From Trochalopteron elliotii (taxonomy: Eukaryota; Chordata; Aves; Passeriformes; Leiothrichidae): a stretch of DNA of 64,000 bases. Shown here in pieces: positions 52,741 to 64,000 of the stretch. Location of the stretch: positions 109,130 through 173,129 of the forward strand of contig JANPWX010000153.1 in the NCBI GenBank assembly GCA_024734555.1, written 5' to 3'. The notes under the pieces were generated by a model that ran no database searches, was not told the DNA's origin, and worked only from the letters and a program-made list of their open reading frames with translations. A program made the translations under genes and the position numbers. The number at the start of each line of letters is the position of its first letter. The stretch's first letter is position 1.

Positions 52741-55129
52741 TGTCTTTATTTTTCCAGTGAAAACACTGTGTCAAGAGAGCAGAGACACAGTGACCACTTC
52801 TGCCTCTTCCCACTGTTCTCCTTTGCAGCTCTTCAGCACGAAACAGCCTCAGAATTCACATCCGAGCTGAGTTTCTCCATCCCTGAAGTGGCACAGCCTC
52901 AGTGAGCAGCTGTGGTTTATGTGTGTGTGTGTGCAGCAGTGTTCCCAGGCAGTTTGTCATCCAAGGTTTGAGGTTTGGAGCAGTGCTGTGCTCATCCCTG
53001 GGGCAGGTCTGGGCAGGTCTGAGTCAACCTCAGGTTTTGAGTTTGTCTAGAGCTCCATGAGCTCTCCATGGATATTCCCATGGAGTCAGGAAGTGCCTGG
53101 CAGCTGTCTGCAGATGTGCAGGATGTGCCTTGGATGGACCTGTCCTTACCTGCACAAGAATTAATCAAGGAACTCTTAAGAAACCTCTTAAAACAGCCAC
53201 TCCCCACGTGTCTCCTTCCATCTCCAAACGCTTCCATGGATTTCCTCCTCAATCCTCCTTGACTGAGAAAATCTCCCTGACTGGTGCATCCCCAAATCCT
53301 TCTGGGTTCTGCTGGGGTCGCTCCAATTCAATCTGAATAATTTCTATATTTCTTCTGGCCTCTCCTCTCTCCACAGAGCAATTCTGGGCATTTTTCTCAC
53401 ATCTCAGCCATTTTTTTCCATTGTTCCCTTTTCTCTGCTCATTCTGAACTTCTACCTCTGGGACTTCTGGGCATTTCTAAGAAATTCTTTGAGGCTCTTC
53501 CCATTGCTCTGCCACCCCCTGACTTTCCCTGCACCTCTGCCTTCTTGCCTGGTGAAGATTTTTTTTTTTTCTCCCACGAGTTTTTTGTTCCTTCCCAAGG
53601 TGCTCATTCCACCTGCTCCCATCCCTCCTTCCCCTTCCCCTCCCCTCCCTCCGGGGCTGTCACAGCAGCCCAGGTTTGCTGTAGTCAATTTTTGTTTCAT
53701 CTTGCAGTCAGTCTTACATAAATAGTGGGAGTTTGGCCTTGCCCCGGGTGATTGATGGGAAGGTATATTTGTACATATCGATTGAGATAAAAAATTAGTA
53801 GTTCGCAATAGGAAAGGCAAATTAGTCATCAGAAGGAAGGTGCTTGGAGTATTTTAAGAGTTCCTTGATTAATTCTTGTGCTGTGAGTTCTTCTGACAGT
53901 AAGTTTTATGTCCTGAGATGTGGGAGGATGAGGCAGTAGTATCAGGTTATTGCAAATTTTACTTTTACTCCTCGCTGATTTATTTTACTGGCTCCCGCCA
54001 CGATTAGACACAGAGGGCTAAAAATGACTTCATTTTGGGGTGACAACTGCCCTTTTCTGTGCTGGAATGAGGAGCCAGGAAGGAGGGGGGAGGGAGGTTT
54101 CAGCTGTGAAATTATTTTCCTTTTTATGAAAATTAATATTTAAAAGCTAGCCTGTATAAAATCAAAATGGCCTTTATGCATGGTGACAAGCCCATCAGCT
54201 GGATGTTATCTCTAAAGGAGGAAAGGACTAATTCAGTGATACACTGATTAGGCTTAGAAGTAATTTTTTTCTCTGCTTACTTGACAATTTTCTCCCTAAT
54301 CACCTCATTGAAAGTAGTTTTTAATAAGCATCATAGGAGGCTGAGAGCTCTCGATCTTCCTAAAATACTTTCCACTTTTCCAAGGATGCTGCGGCATGTT
54401 TTTTAGTTTTCCTTTATTACAAACTATAATAGAATTCTTCCCAATAAAAATTGACTTATATTTGGCACTTTTAATTTGTCCAAGAATAATTTAGATAGAA
54501 ATTCCAATTACTTTGGAAGGAAGGCATTTGCTCCATACTCTCTGAGCTTGTTTAAAAGGAAGTCTTTGATAATTTGCAAGCATTTCTCATGAAAGGCAAT
54601 TTTACTTAACTGGAATCCAGAAGGAAAAAAAAAAAAAAGGGATGCACAGAGGTTTCAATTTTTAAACTGATAACAAAGCACTGTATTTGTGCTGTTACAT
54701 TTCAGCACAAAGAGGCTGCAAAATAACCTTTTTTAGTTAATGGGAGAAAAAAAGATTTAATTGCTGTGAAACACTTATTCTACATATTATCTCTTTGATT
54801 AGCAGACAGTTGTAAATGACTTATTCAATGTAATTGCAAACTCTGGCATGGAACCCAAAGTAAATTATTTGTGTTTGCAGTCAGGGTGAGTTTGAACACT
54901 TTTAATTGCAGGAATTTTTTTGAGCTCAGCAGACGTTCAGTGTTTAGGGTTTAGACTTTTTGTGGGTGTTTGAGTGTTGGTGCCCATCAGGCTGGAATTT
55001 GGGCAGTGTGGTTAGCAAAATGTGGCAGGGGAAATGCCAGCACTTCTCCTGGTGTCTGCTACAGCAGTGCCCCATCTTCTAAAGTATTTCCAGGTCTGGT
55101 GGTTGAGTGGAAAAAATAATGGCATCAAC
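52741..55129. other. Single-copy DNA with a long repeat-free AT-rich block
   Basis: 52741-53700 shows nothing recognised. 53700-54880 is repeat-free; it includes a CpG-containing word set (TTCGCAATAGG, CTCCCGCCACGATTAG) within AT-rich DNA, which is unusual for neutral bird intergenic DNA. A candidate regulatory element. Confidence 0.42.
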
Positions 55130-55272
55130 AAATCCTTGAGGTTGGAAAAGCCCTCTCAGACCATCTCAGAGTCCAACCATTCCCCAGCACTGCCAGAGCC
55201 ATCCCTGTCCAAGTCCCCAAGTGCCACATCCCCACAGCTTTAAATCCCTCCGGGGATGGGGGCTCAATTCAA
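55130..55272 (-). mobile_element. CR1 fragment, second subfamily, minus orientation
   Basis: CCTTGAGGTTGGAAAAGCCC, CCAACCATTCCCCAGCACTG, GTCCCCAAGTGCCACATCC and CCCTCCGGGGATGGGGGCTC. The best-preserved copy of this subfamily in the window, though the very 3' terminus is degraded. Confidence 0.88.
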
Positions 55273-56424
55273 GGTGTGTTGGGTGTCTTTGCCACCTCCT
55301 TCCCACCTCTTTTGTCCCTCAAAGGAGCTGCAGCTCTGACATCAACAACCTCCTGCATCCTGAATCTATTCCCAGTGCTGGAATTGTGAAAACATTCACT
55401 ATAAACTAGGAAAGATGATTGCTTCATGCCGTGGATTCAACTGGATCTGACAATCCCAATCGTTTCCAGAAGGCAGGAAAATTCGGGTCGGTGAGCAGGA
55501 AGAGAGTTGTGAGTGGGAAAACCAGGAGTTCTGAAGTGCAAACCTCCACCTGTGAGCTGTTGTCACAAGGGGAAGCACCAAGAGGGTTTTTTCCATGAGC
55601 TCTTCACCACTTGATGGTGGCACCACCCAAAATGCTGAGCAAGAGGGGACGTGCCAGGACTCCGGTCTGGAGGATGGTGGTGATGGCATCAGCCCTGGCT
55701 GGGAGCATGGCCACACCCAGGAACAGCAGAGATAAATCAGGGGATAGGGAGCAGAAAGCAGTCCTTCTCTGAGGGATTTCAGAGCAGATCCTCTGCCTGG
55801 GCCTGGTTTGGGGAGCTGTTTGTTCAGGCACAGGGCTGATCAGCTGCAGGATCTCGGAGTTAAGTGCGTGCCTCTGGTGGAGCACTGAAAATGTTCCCAC
55901 TCCTGCACGAGGTACCCACCCATCCTCTGCTGCAGCGCCGAGGGCCAGATATTAAACTGAAACATCTGCACTTCAAAATATCAACGTTTCCAAGGAGGGG
56001 CTGAGGAGGATTTGGCTGTGCAGTTTTGTGTGAATAATTTTCTGCGGTTCGTGGGAGCGCTGGGAGCTGCTCGGGACGTGAGGATCCTCTGCAGGTGGCT
56101 GCTCTCTGCCACCAGCTCGTGTCACTTCCCTCTCCACTTCGTGCCACTGTCCTGATGTAACAGAGACCCTCCCGGGGCCTGATTTCAGCCAGGGTTGCTG
56201 GAACAACAAGCAAAGCCGGGGTCGTGTGTCTGATCACACAAGGCTCTGGTCGTGTGTGTCACACAAAGTCACCACCCAGCAAACAGAGGCTGAACCAAAG
56301 CAGGAAAAAAGAAGCAGCAGGTTATAAAAACCCAAACCACGCATGCAATTGCATATGCAAAGACTTTGTTTGGGTTTGTGCTGAATTTCCATGAGGAGAT
56401 TTTTTTTTTTCTTTCTTGCTGCAG
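55273..56424. other. Single-copy DNA, moderately GC- and CpG-rich in part
   Basis: CpGs are more frequent between 55860 and 56230 (GCGCCGAGG, TTCGTGGGAGCGCTGG, CCCGGGGCC). Two overlapping minus-strand open frames cross it but have no good splice sites. No CR1 detected. Confidence 0.4.
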
Positions 56425-56576
56425 CTGCACAGATTCACTGGATTCCTGTGAAATGGAGGAGGAAGGGGTCTGGACTGCCTCTGCTGCTCAAAGTGCACCT
56501 CTGCCACCAGCCAGGGACACAGGCAGGCAGCCAGAGGCTGAAAACATCCCCCTCCTCCTCCTTGATGCCACCAAGT
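56425..56576 (+). CDS. Weak candidate exon, plus strand
   Basis: A long pyrimidine tract and TTGCTGCAG acceptor end at 56424. One frame is open through an acidic reading with MEEEGVW and PLLLLDATK, with a GTGAGT donor-like site at 56577 or an in-frame stop at about 56603. No domain is recognised, and no CpGs support selection. It could equally be a chance open frame next to a polypyrimidine run. Confidence 0.15.
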
Positions 56577-56639
56577 GTGAGTTGGAGCTATTTACTCTGG
56601 ATTAACATACTCGATTTCTCTTTTAAACCATTGTTTTAG

Positions 56640-57347
56640 ACTTCCCAGTCAGTTCTCATTAGTTACTAGTTTAGAAGCCCATGGTATATTTAGACATCAT
56701 ATACATTTGTCAGTGAAGAGTAGCTTAAATGATCTACTTTGCTCACTGCTTAATTATGTTATTTTACTGTTCCTGAAAACCTGACACAAGGCAAATTTAC
56801 ATTACTGTGCTCCTAATTAGCCAATAATCCTTAAGGATTTGAATGATACATACCCAAAGTAATTTCCTCGTTCACTAAATATGAATTTCCTTACGTTGGG
56901 TTAAGAAGATGGCACAATGACAGCAGGCATCTTGGTGATGACAGCTCTCGACGTGTTTGTCTCCGGAGTCAAAATCTATTAAAAGACACATAATGATCTC
57001 AGCACTATCTTAAAGTGTAGAATGTGAAATCAATAGGGCTGTGTACAAAGGGGAGCAAAATTTACCTCTTTGCACCGTTGTTTGGTTGTCCGGCACTGCA
57101 GGTTACTGAGAGGTGAAAACATTTATAGTCCTGATTTTCTAAATATCTCAGCTGGATCTCCTCATTCACTCAGCATCTCTGAGGCTTCTCAGACCAAGGG
57201 AGAATGCAGACGTGGAGGGAGCTGCTCCAAAAGAAAGGCCTGGTAAGGCTCTTTCCTACCTCAGACACCTCACCAGGAGCCTGATTCTGTCCCTCTGTTC
57301 CCCTGTCGTGGCACGCAGCCTGGAGCCCTGGATCCTGGCATCCTCAG
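56640..57347. other. AT-rich single-copy non-coding DNA
   Basis: 56640-57060 is repeat-free with several TTAAT/ATTAG cores. The rest runs up to the CR1 at about 57348. Confidence 0.42.
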
Positions 57348-57801
57348 CACTGGAGGGATGTGGATCTGGAGCAAGTCAGAGGAGGCCACAGAGATGATCC
57401 AAGGGCTGGAGCCCCTCTGGAGCCAGGCTGGGAGAAGTGGGAATATTCACCTGGAGAGGAGAAGCTCCAGGGAGAGCTCAGAGCCCCTGCCAGGGCCTAA
57501 AGGGGCTCCAGGAGAGCTGGAGAGGGACTGGGGACAAAGGGATGGAGGGACAGGACACAGGGAATGGCTTCCCACTGCCAGAGGGCAGGGCTGGATGGGA
57601 TTTGGGGCAGGAATTGTTCCCTGGGAGGGTGGGGAGGAGCTGGGATGGAATTCCCAGATTTGCTGTGGCTGCCCCTGGATCCCTGGCAGTGCCCAAGGCC
57701 AGGTTGGACATTGGGGACAGTGGGAGGTGTCCCTGCCATGGCTGGGATGGCACTGGCATTTTTAAGGTCCCTTCCAACCCAAGCCATTGTGGGGTTCTAC
57801 T
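57348..57801 (+). mobile_element. CR1 LINE, longest 3' end in the window, plus orientation
   Basis: Starts near CACTGGAGGGATGTGGATC, includes GGAGAGGAGAAGCTCCAGGG, GACTGGGGACAAAGGG, GCAGGAATTGTTCCCTGGGA, the GGAGCTGGGATGGAATTCC subfamily marker and GCTGTGGCTGCCCCTGGATC, and ends GGGGTTCTACTATGC. A small deletion removes GGAGCAGCCT before GGACAGTGGGAGG. It is closely related to 310-707. Confidence 0.94.
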
Positions 57802-59560
57802 ATGCAAAACACAGAGTTTCACACTCTTTGTCCTCCTCTCTGGCAATTGAGCTCCAGCTCTTTGAGAGATCTTGTCTTTGTTGTCACTGCTGCTGTTGGG
57901 CTGGCTGGGGCCTTGTGGGGACGGTAACAGTTTGTGTTTTCCACTCTAGACAGTTTAATTTAATGCATTATTACATTTGATCCAGATGCTACAGTGATGG
58001 GTGCATAAAAATAATTAAGTACAGATAAATAGACCGTAACAACTCCACCATTGCCAGTTGTTGTAACACAGAGTTACATATCAAAAATTCAGTGCCAGAA
58101 AATTACTTGTATTTCTAACTAGTGCAGGAAAACTTTCTGTGGACACTGTGACTGGTAAACAGAGCTCAGTGCTAATCTTTTTCCAAGTGTCCAAGACTAA
58201 AATTCATGCAGCTAAAGGGAAATTGCAAGTTTTCAGTCTCGTTCTGTAACTTTTCCAGTGATTTTGTTTGTGAAATCAAAACCTGTGGTGAATAAATCAA
58301 AATTAAATCAAAATGAAAACCTGTGGTGAATAAAGACCACCTCTTCTCTCTGCCTTCAGCTGCTGACATGGGACCAGGAGATGCTCCTGCCTGGAGAGAT
58401 GCTCCATGGATTAGGAGCAATGTTGGTTGGAGCTGTGGTGTGGTTCCTAAACCAAGTACCAAGGAAACAGCAGCTGGTGATTCCTGTCTCCTGCACCCTT
58501 GTACTGGCACTCATATTCTTCTTATCTAGGTTACCTTTGCATTTTTAATTGTGAAAATGTATATTTTTAAAATTTTTAAAATTTAAAAATATTTTAAATT
58601 GTGAAAATATCTTTTTTTCCATATCACAAACTGGTTTTTTGAAAGGATTCTGGCCTTTTAAATGTCTCCCCAGGGGTGTCATTTCATGGTGAGTGAAAAG
58701 GCTCCACTGCACAGGGAGACACAGATGAACAGATGCTGGGACTAGAACAGGAACTAGAACTAAAACCGGGACTGGAACATCCATTCTGAGACTAGAACAG
58801 GAAAATTAGTTCTCTGAAGGTCTCTGTCTGGACAGTGGGAGGAGCAGCAGAGGACCCTCATATTCCAGGACAGCAGTGCTGTGTTCCCCTGTCCAACAAT
58901 GCAGAAACCACTCTGGAAAATCAGTGATGGAGGAGCCTCATTAAAACAGGACAATAATATTTCAGCCTGGTTAGCTTAAAAAGAAATGAGTAGGGTGCTC
59001 AGGGGGTCTGTCCTCACCCTGATGAGAGAAAAACTGCTCTGTGATGAAAACAGGGTTGTAAGAGCCCCCTTTATCTGCCTCTTGGCAGGTGCACACTGGG
59101 CCCATTCCTTGCCAAAGTTCAGGTGCTCCCTTCAAGGCACTTCCCATTTTTCCTCCAAAAAAAAAAAGGTGGGGGAACAGCTTTAAACCCCACTTGCCTT
59201 TTGTGGGTTCACATGAGGTTCAATCCTGGGAAAAGATGGCAGGGTGCTGAGTCCCCATGAATTTCAGTGGGAGTTTGCTTTGAATGGGGGAATTTGGGAG
59301 AGGCTGAGCCCAGGATTTGTGTGTGTTTGCTCACGGATCAGCAAGGCACACGCATCTGCAATTGAATATGTACTTTGTTAGGTTAAGAAACATTTCTTTA
59401 TGCTCTGCAAAGCAAGTGAATAAAACCGAGGGGGAAATATACACTGTGTCAGCTTGCCTGTGTGGGAAAAATACTTTATTTTCTGCTGTAAAGACAAAGA
59501 GTACAGGAAGAATAAAAGCCGTGGTGTGTATGATCATCCTATAGAAGCACATTAGCAAAG
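57802..59560. other. Single-copy non-coding DNA
   Basis: AAACCTGTGGTGAATAAA occurs twice at about 58279 and 58317, and ACTAGAACAGGAA twice at about 58741 and 58791. No gene seen. Confidence 0.45.
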
Positions 59561-60860
59561 CACTGTGGTACCAGTCGTGTTGTGAACTTAAAGCCACCCC
59601 TAATTAAACTGTCTGCATCCCCCAGCATTTCCCTGTAATGATGTCAAGCCGTGCAGCAATTAGTTGTCTCTCTATGAATGTAAACACTGTTTGTAAATCA
59701 TATAAATTTAACCTGCTTGGCTTCTTGAAAAGCTCCGAAAAGGGGATTAATTATTATTGTGGATTTTGGAGTTACGATTTATTGAGTCGTTTTTTGAACG
59801 TCTTGATCTAATATTTTCTGTGGTTGGTGGCAGTTAACTTCGGGAGCAAAGGTAGGACTTAATAAAAAATCCAGGATGTCATTTGGGGTGGGACTAATGG
59901 CGTGCAAAATATTTTATTGCACTAACACGACTGCTGGGGGTTCCTTTTAAATCCAGATTTAGTCCATTCAAAGGATGTGAGTGCCCTGACCTTTCAGCGT
60001 TCTGCATTTTGCACCTCCCCTACTACTTCAAGCTAATTTGAATGTGAAGTTTGAATCCTGAAGAAAGATGCCCTTCTGCAGTAGTTCATCTTCTCTTTAG
60101 AGATCAGACTAAATGCCCATGGCAATGTGCTGGGAAACACAACACATTACCATGAAATAGCTCCATTAGAGACAAAGAAATGTAAACAAAACAAACACAT
60201 TTGCCAGTGGTTTTAGCTCAATTATATTCCTCCTATTGATGGCGTTGCCTAAAATGAAAAAGTGCTCCAGACCTAAATTTAGTCAACCTTTTGTTGCAAT
60301 TTACTCCAGCAAAACCTCTGCTGCTGGAGGTGGATGGTTTACCTGAGCCATCAGCCACATAGCACGTTTATGGTTATTGTATTTTACAGGTTGATAGATT
60401 TTTATATTCTGTCCAAGTCAGGATCTTACACCACCTGGTTTATTATTTAGTAATTTACAGTGCAGTCAGGCATGTTTGGTTTAATGTAGGATAAACTTAT
60501 AAATCTATTGTTCCTCCAGTTGCTGGGGTTGGTGTGCAATGAACTACAGAGCTTGATGCGTACATACATTTCAGCTCTGCTTATTTTCTTTGATAGGGAA
60601 GCAGGCAATAGATAACACAGTGACAGTGGCATCCCAGGGGACAGCAAAATGTGAGAGCAACACACCGTCAGGTTAGTAGGTCATTATTGTATGAGCACTG
60701 AGCCATTAATTGACTACTGTACCAGGCTCAATCTGTGTCAGATTATGGCTTTTGGCAGCAAGAACTGTTATCTAATAGCTAACTTTGTTTCTTTACTGCC
60801 TTTTTAGTAGGTTTTCGGATAAAATTATACCTAAAAAGGTAAATATGTTTGTTGCACTTT
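59561..60860. other. Repeat-free AT-rich block
   Basis: 1.3 kb with no CR1, LTR or microsatellite until the A15-type run at 60860. Contains CpGs in TTACGATTTATTGAGTCG near 59772. Candidate conserved non-coding DNA. Confidence 0.42.
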
Positions 60861-62438
60861 AAAAAAAAAAAAAAAAGAAAAAACAACCCAGCCAAACCAA
60901 ACCAACATACAGAATAGTGGTAATGTCAAAAGGTAAAAAATTCCTGTGAGGGAGCAGCTAGCAGAGTGTTTTGTTAGTATTTGTGAGTATTTTTTTACAA
61001 ACTTGAGCAGTCAGATACTTCACTTAGGGTGAACAGATATGATGGGTGCAAAACTATCAGAAATTGATAGATGGTGCCTGAATTATTTTGTTAATCTGTA
61101 GCTTTGGGTGGGAATAAGAGAACACCCAGACTGTAACAACAACAATAAGCACCATTTGTACAAACCTTGCTGCTTTCTCCTAAAATGTGCCCTAAAAAGA
61201 GGGGAATTGTCAGTCCTGGTGTGGGTGATGGTCAGACCAGGGACCCAGCTCGTGGCAGAGCTGTGCCTCCTTCCCCCAGCTCTGCTCCTGCTGGAGCAGC
61301 TCCATGGCTGAGCCGTGTAATAAAGGAAGAAATCAGTGATGTGAGGAGGATTTGAGGGGGAAAATCATCTGTTCTTTGGCCACTGGCAGCAGGCAGGGTG
61401 GGCCTCAGCCACCTGTGTCCATCAGAGGACAAATTCCCAGCTTTACCAGGCTGTGGGAGGCTGAGGATGTTGGCTCAGCCCAGTGCTCAGGTGAGGCAGG
61501 ATTTTGAGCTGGGTTTAAGGATAAATCCTGCTGGCTATTCAGAGGTGATTTCAGGTTTCTGCCATCTCTCAGCTGAGATCTTTTGGAGTATGTCAGGCTG
61601 GGGCTAAAATGCTGGTTTAGCTCATCCCTGGCACCTGCCAAATCCCAATCCAGGTGTTTCAGCCCAGAGGAGAGAGTGAGTTAAAAACTGCTCAGGTCTG
61701 AAAAAGGCTTTATTAGAGCTGGAGTGGGTGGGATGGCTCTTGGTGAGGTGAGTGTGTGTGTTCATGGGCTTGGCTCTAACCCAGCTCTCCCTGTTGTCTG
61801 TAATTCCTGAGGAATCCTCAGTCCCAGCCCCAGAGGAGTGCAGGGATGCTGGCAGGGTTTTGGGGTGCATTCCAGCTGGGTGACACATCTGCTGCTGCTC
61901 AAGTGATGGAGCCCCGGCTTAATTTCTGTCCCTACCCATAAATCGACCTGCCTGTGACCCTGGGCAAAATAGTTAATCCAGCCAGCCCTCAGTTTCCCTC
62001 TTTTGCTCCCCATTAAAAATGATTTGCTGTCCCAGGGTGTCGGGCTGGGCAGGGGAACCCAGGGTGATAATTATCAATATGGGAAACCCTGGGAGAAGGT
62101 GGGCAAGTAAGACAGGAACCTTTATTTCATTAAAATCATATTTATATTGAATGCTATTACAGTTATTATTTTGCAGATCCCATTTCTCCTGCCACGTGTC
62201 TGAATCTGAATAATTTCCAGCGGATTTCTCGGCCTGTTAAGAGACGTGGATAAAAATGTGCAACAATTGAGCTCTGAGCATTTCATCTCGTTTTGTTATT
62301 CCGGGCTTTCTCCTTTTTCTTACAGCAAAATCATTTCTAGAAATTGGATAGCAATATGTAAAATACTTTTTTTTTTTTTTTCCAGGCAGTGATGGCTGAT
62401 TACATTGATTCTACACAATGTAGGGCTCTTAATGGGGA
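60861..62438. other. Single-copy non-coding DNA
   Basis: Nothing recognised apart from A-rich and T-rich runs (60860-60880, 62367-62382). The open frames at 61100-61600 have no splice context. Confidence 0.45.
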
Positions 62439-62510
62439 TTTCTGGCTCCCATTTGCTGTAAATTCCTGGTTCCCATTTGCTGCAAATTTCTGGTTCCCAT
62501 TTGCTGCATC
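62439..62510. repeat. Three tandem copies of a 24-bp unit
   Basis: Units of the type TTTCTGGTTCCCATTTGCTG plus AAA, three in a row. Because 24 is a multiple of three, the frame at 62389-62610 stays open and reads FWLPFA-like repeats. A strong T-run/CCAG acceptor lies just upstream at 62385. Confidence 0.93.
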
Positions 62511-63299
62511 ATGTGACGAGGCTGTTTCTATGGTCTCTGCTGCATCTTGTCCCCCTGGCATATTTTTTACAAACTCATTTGGAAGAATTAACTACCTTTT
62601 ACGTATTTAAAATTTGACTCCATGGAAATCGATGTGCAAATAATTTTTATGGCTACAATAAGTAGGTTCCATAACACAACACAAATATCTGTATGTAAAT
62701 CTTGCCTTGGAGGTAGCAATCTACTGTACATCCCAGTACTTATCCCACTTTCACACCTAATTTTCTTTGTGAATCACACATAAAACTCACATATTCTCCA
62801 CTGTGCAATGAAATCATGAATTCTTAGCATGCCCACACAGAAGACGTTTCTCTGAGAATAATATCCATAACTATTTTTTAAGGGGGAGGAAAAAAAGAAA
62901 AAGCAAGGAAAGTTTTGGTACACCATTTATTTTTATGATAATTTAAATATGTTAATACTGTACCTAAGAGTTTTTATACACGTACACATTTTGCATAAAG
63001 AAGAGCTTTTACTCCCAAGATTCACTTTGGGAGGTTGGGAGGGGGAGAGAGAAACTCGTTCGGGGATATTTGGACACAAGATTAAACAACTCCAGAAAAC
63101 TCCAGACTTTTAACAACTGTGAAAAACACAGATTTCTTTTTTCAAACAGGTGTGTTAAAATTAACCCTCACAAACCCATGAGGGTATTTGATAAAAGGAT
63201 GGATGCAGCCAGGATGCCCCTGAATCTGTGGGAAACAGCTCTGTGCTGGATGGAAATGCATTTAAATGGATTTTTATTTTTTTTGTTTCCTCCTCCCTG
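62511..63299. other. AT-rich single-copy non-coding DNA
   Basis: No gene or interspersed repeat recognised. 62600-63000 is AT-rich and repeat-free. Confidence 0.45.
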
Positions 63300-63385
63300 G
63301 AATTGTTAAGGTTGGAAAAACTCTCCAGGATGAGCATCCATTGGTTTTGGTGGCAGTGCCAGGACTTGCTGTGGTTCCTCCAGGG
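63300..63385 (-). mobile_element. Possible decayed CR1 fragment, second subfamily
   Basis: GAATTGTTAAGGTTGG followed by AAAACTCTCCAGGATGAGCA resembles the start of the 14111/55130 subfamily, but only about 40 bases agree. Confidence 0.35.
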
Positions 63386-64000
63386 ACACTCCTGGGGTTA
63401 CACCAGCTCTGGTCCCTTCCCCTCCCTGCACTTAAGGGGGTTTTGCTCAGTCCAGGTCCAGGATAAATCCCTCCTCTGCAGCCCTCATTCATAGGACAAA
63501 ACTTCTCAGACTTGGTTCTCAGCAAACACATCCTGAGGATGCTGCAGAAAGATGAACTTTTGCTGTTTTGCCTTTAATTGCAACACAGAAATTCTTGAGA
63601 AATCAGTGCAAAGTTCAGTACAAGCAAAACACAAATGCTTCAGATCATTAATATGTATTAAAAGTATGGGCAAAGTAATTGAAAAGCTTTATTTTCTTAA
63701 TTTATGACGTGATTGCTGTTGTCTGGGCTTTTTTAAAGTGGATCTGTGTAATGGTAGGGGAATTTCCTGGAGGAAAACTGTCGTGCAATTAACCCTTGAT
63801 TGCAGTTAGACCTTGCTGACACAATTCTGAGGGTCTTCATAACTGAGCAGAGCTGAGCCAACTTTATGCAGAAGTTGCTTCTTCCACTCTTGGTTGGTCC
63901 TTCCACTCTTGATGTCCCGGGAAAAGCAGGGGGCAGTTGGAAGAAAGGGGAATGTGGATGTCCCCAAGTGTCACCTCACCTGAGTGCTGGGAGGGTTCAA
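63386..64000. other. Single-copy non-coding DNA
   Basis: Nothing recognised up to the window end. CTTCCACTCTTG appears twice near 63881 and 63900. Confidence 0.5.

Overview
This window reads as vertebrate nuclear DNA, most likely from a songbird (Passeriformes). The basis is repeat content: about 25 copies or fragments of the 3' end of the avian CR1 LINE, several short ERV long terminal repeats of the TG...CA type with TATA box and AATAAA signal, no SINE/Alu/B1 or LINE-1 tails, and long AT-rich single-copy stretches between repeats. There are no bacterial operons, ribosome binding sites, CRISPR arrays, tRNAs or rRNAs that I could find. The passerine assignment is inference from repeat style, not a database match.

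Genes are almost absent. Most long open frames are accidental readings through GC-rich CR1 copies, LTRs, minisatellites or assembly gaps. The one stretch that looks truly protein-coding is on the minus strand at 25435-25704: a strong polypyrimidine-AG acceptor followed by 89 codons and a stop, with several CpGs kept in codons. It resembles the last coding exon of a multi-exon gene that I cannot name. A second minus-strand candidate, an 82-bp CpG-rich segment at 31029-31110 with a strong acceptor and a GTAAGA donor, is open in a frame that would join in phase to the 25704 acceptor. A weaker plus-strand candidate lies at 56425-56576. If the minus-strand exons are real, most of the window is intron or 3' flank of one large gene.

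Layout. 1-10 kb: CR1 copies, a 58-bp duplicated block, and a nested cluster at 4.9-6.4 kb where an LTR-66 bp-LTR unit sits inside a CR1, next to a solo LTR of the same family in opposite orientation with a perfect 6-bp target duplication. A polypurine tract runs into the first assembly gap (7430-7765), and another LTR-like unit lies at 8.8-9.3 kb. 10-25 kb: scattered CR1 pieces, AT-rich single-copy DNA and a second gap (18695-19000). 25-33 kb: the candidate coding exons, an inverted pair of CR1 copies, and very AT-rich single-copy DNA that looks like conserved non-coding sequence. 33-47 kb: many simple repeats (AT-rich/TATC, GAGAA, a ~25-bp minisatellite, an A/C-only tract, a G/T tract, an ACATTT array), an LTR at 38.1-38.75 kb and more CR1. 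47-64 kb: two LTRs with plausible target duplications (49.8-50.4 and 51.9-52.2 kb), a near-complete CR1 3' end at 57.3-57.8 kb, and long repeat-free stretches.

The most useful leads are the two minus-strand exon candidates, the nested LTR/CR1 history at 4.9-6.4 kb, and the repeat-poor blocks (29.4-30.3, 32.1-33.1, 36.1-36.9, 53.7-54.9, 59.6-60.9 kb), which could be regulatory. No previously undescribed system is demonstrated by the sequence alone.
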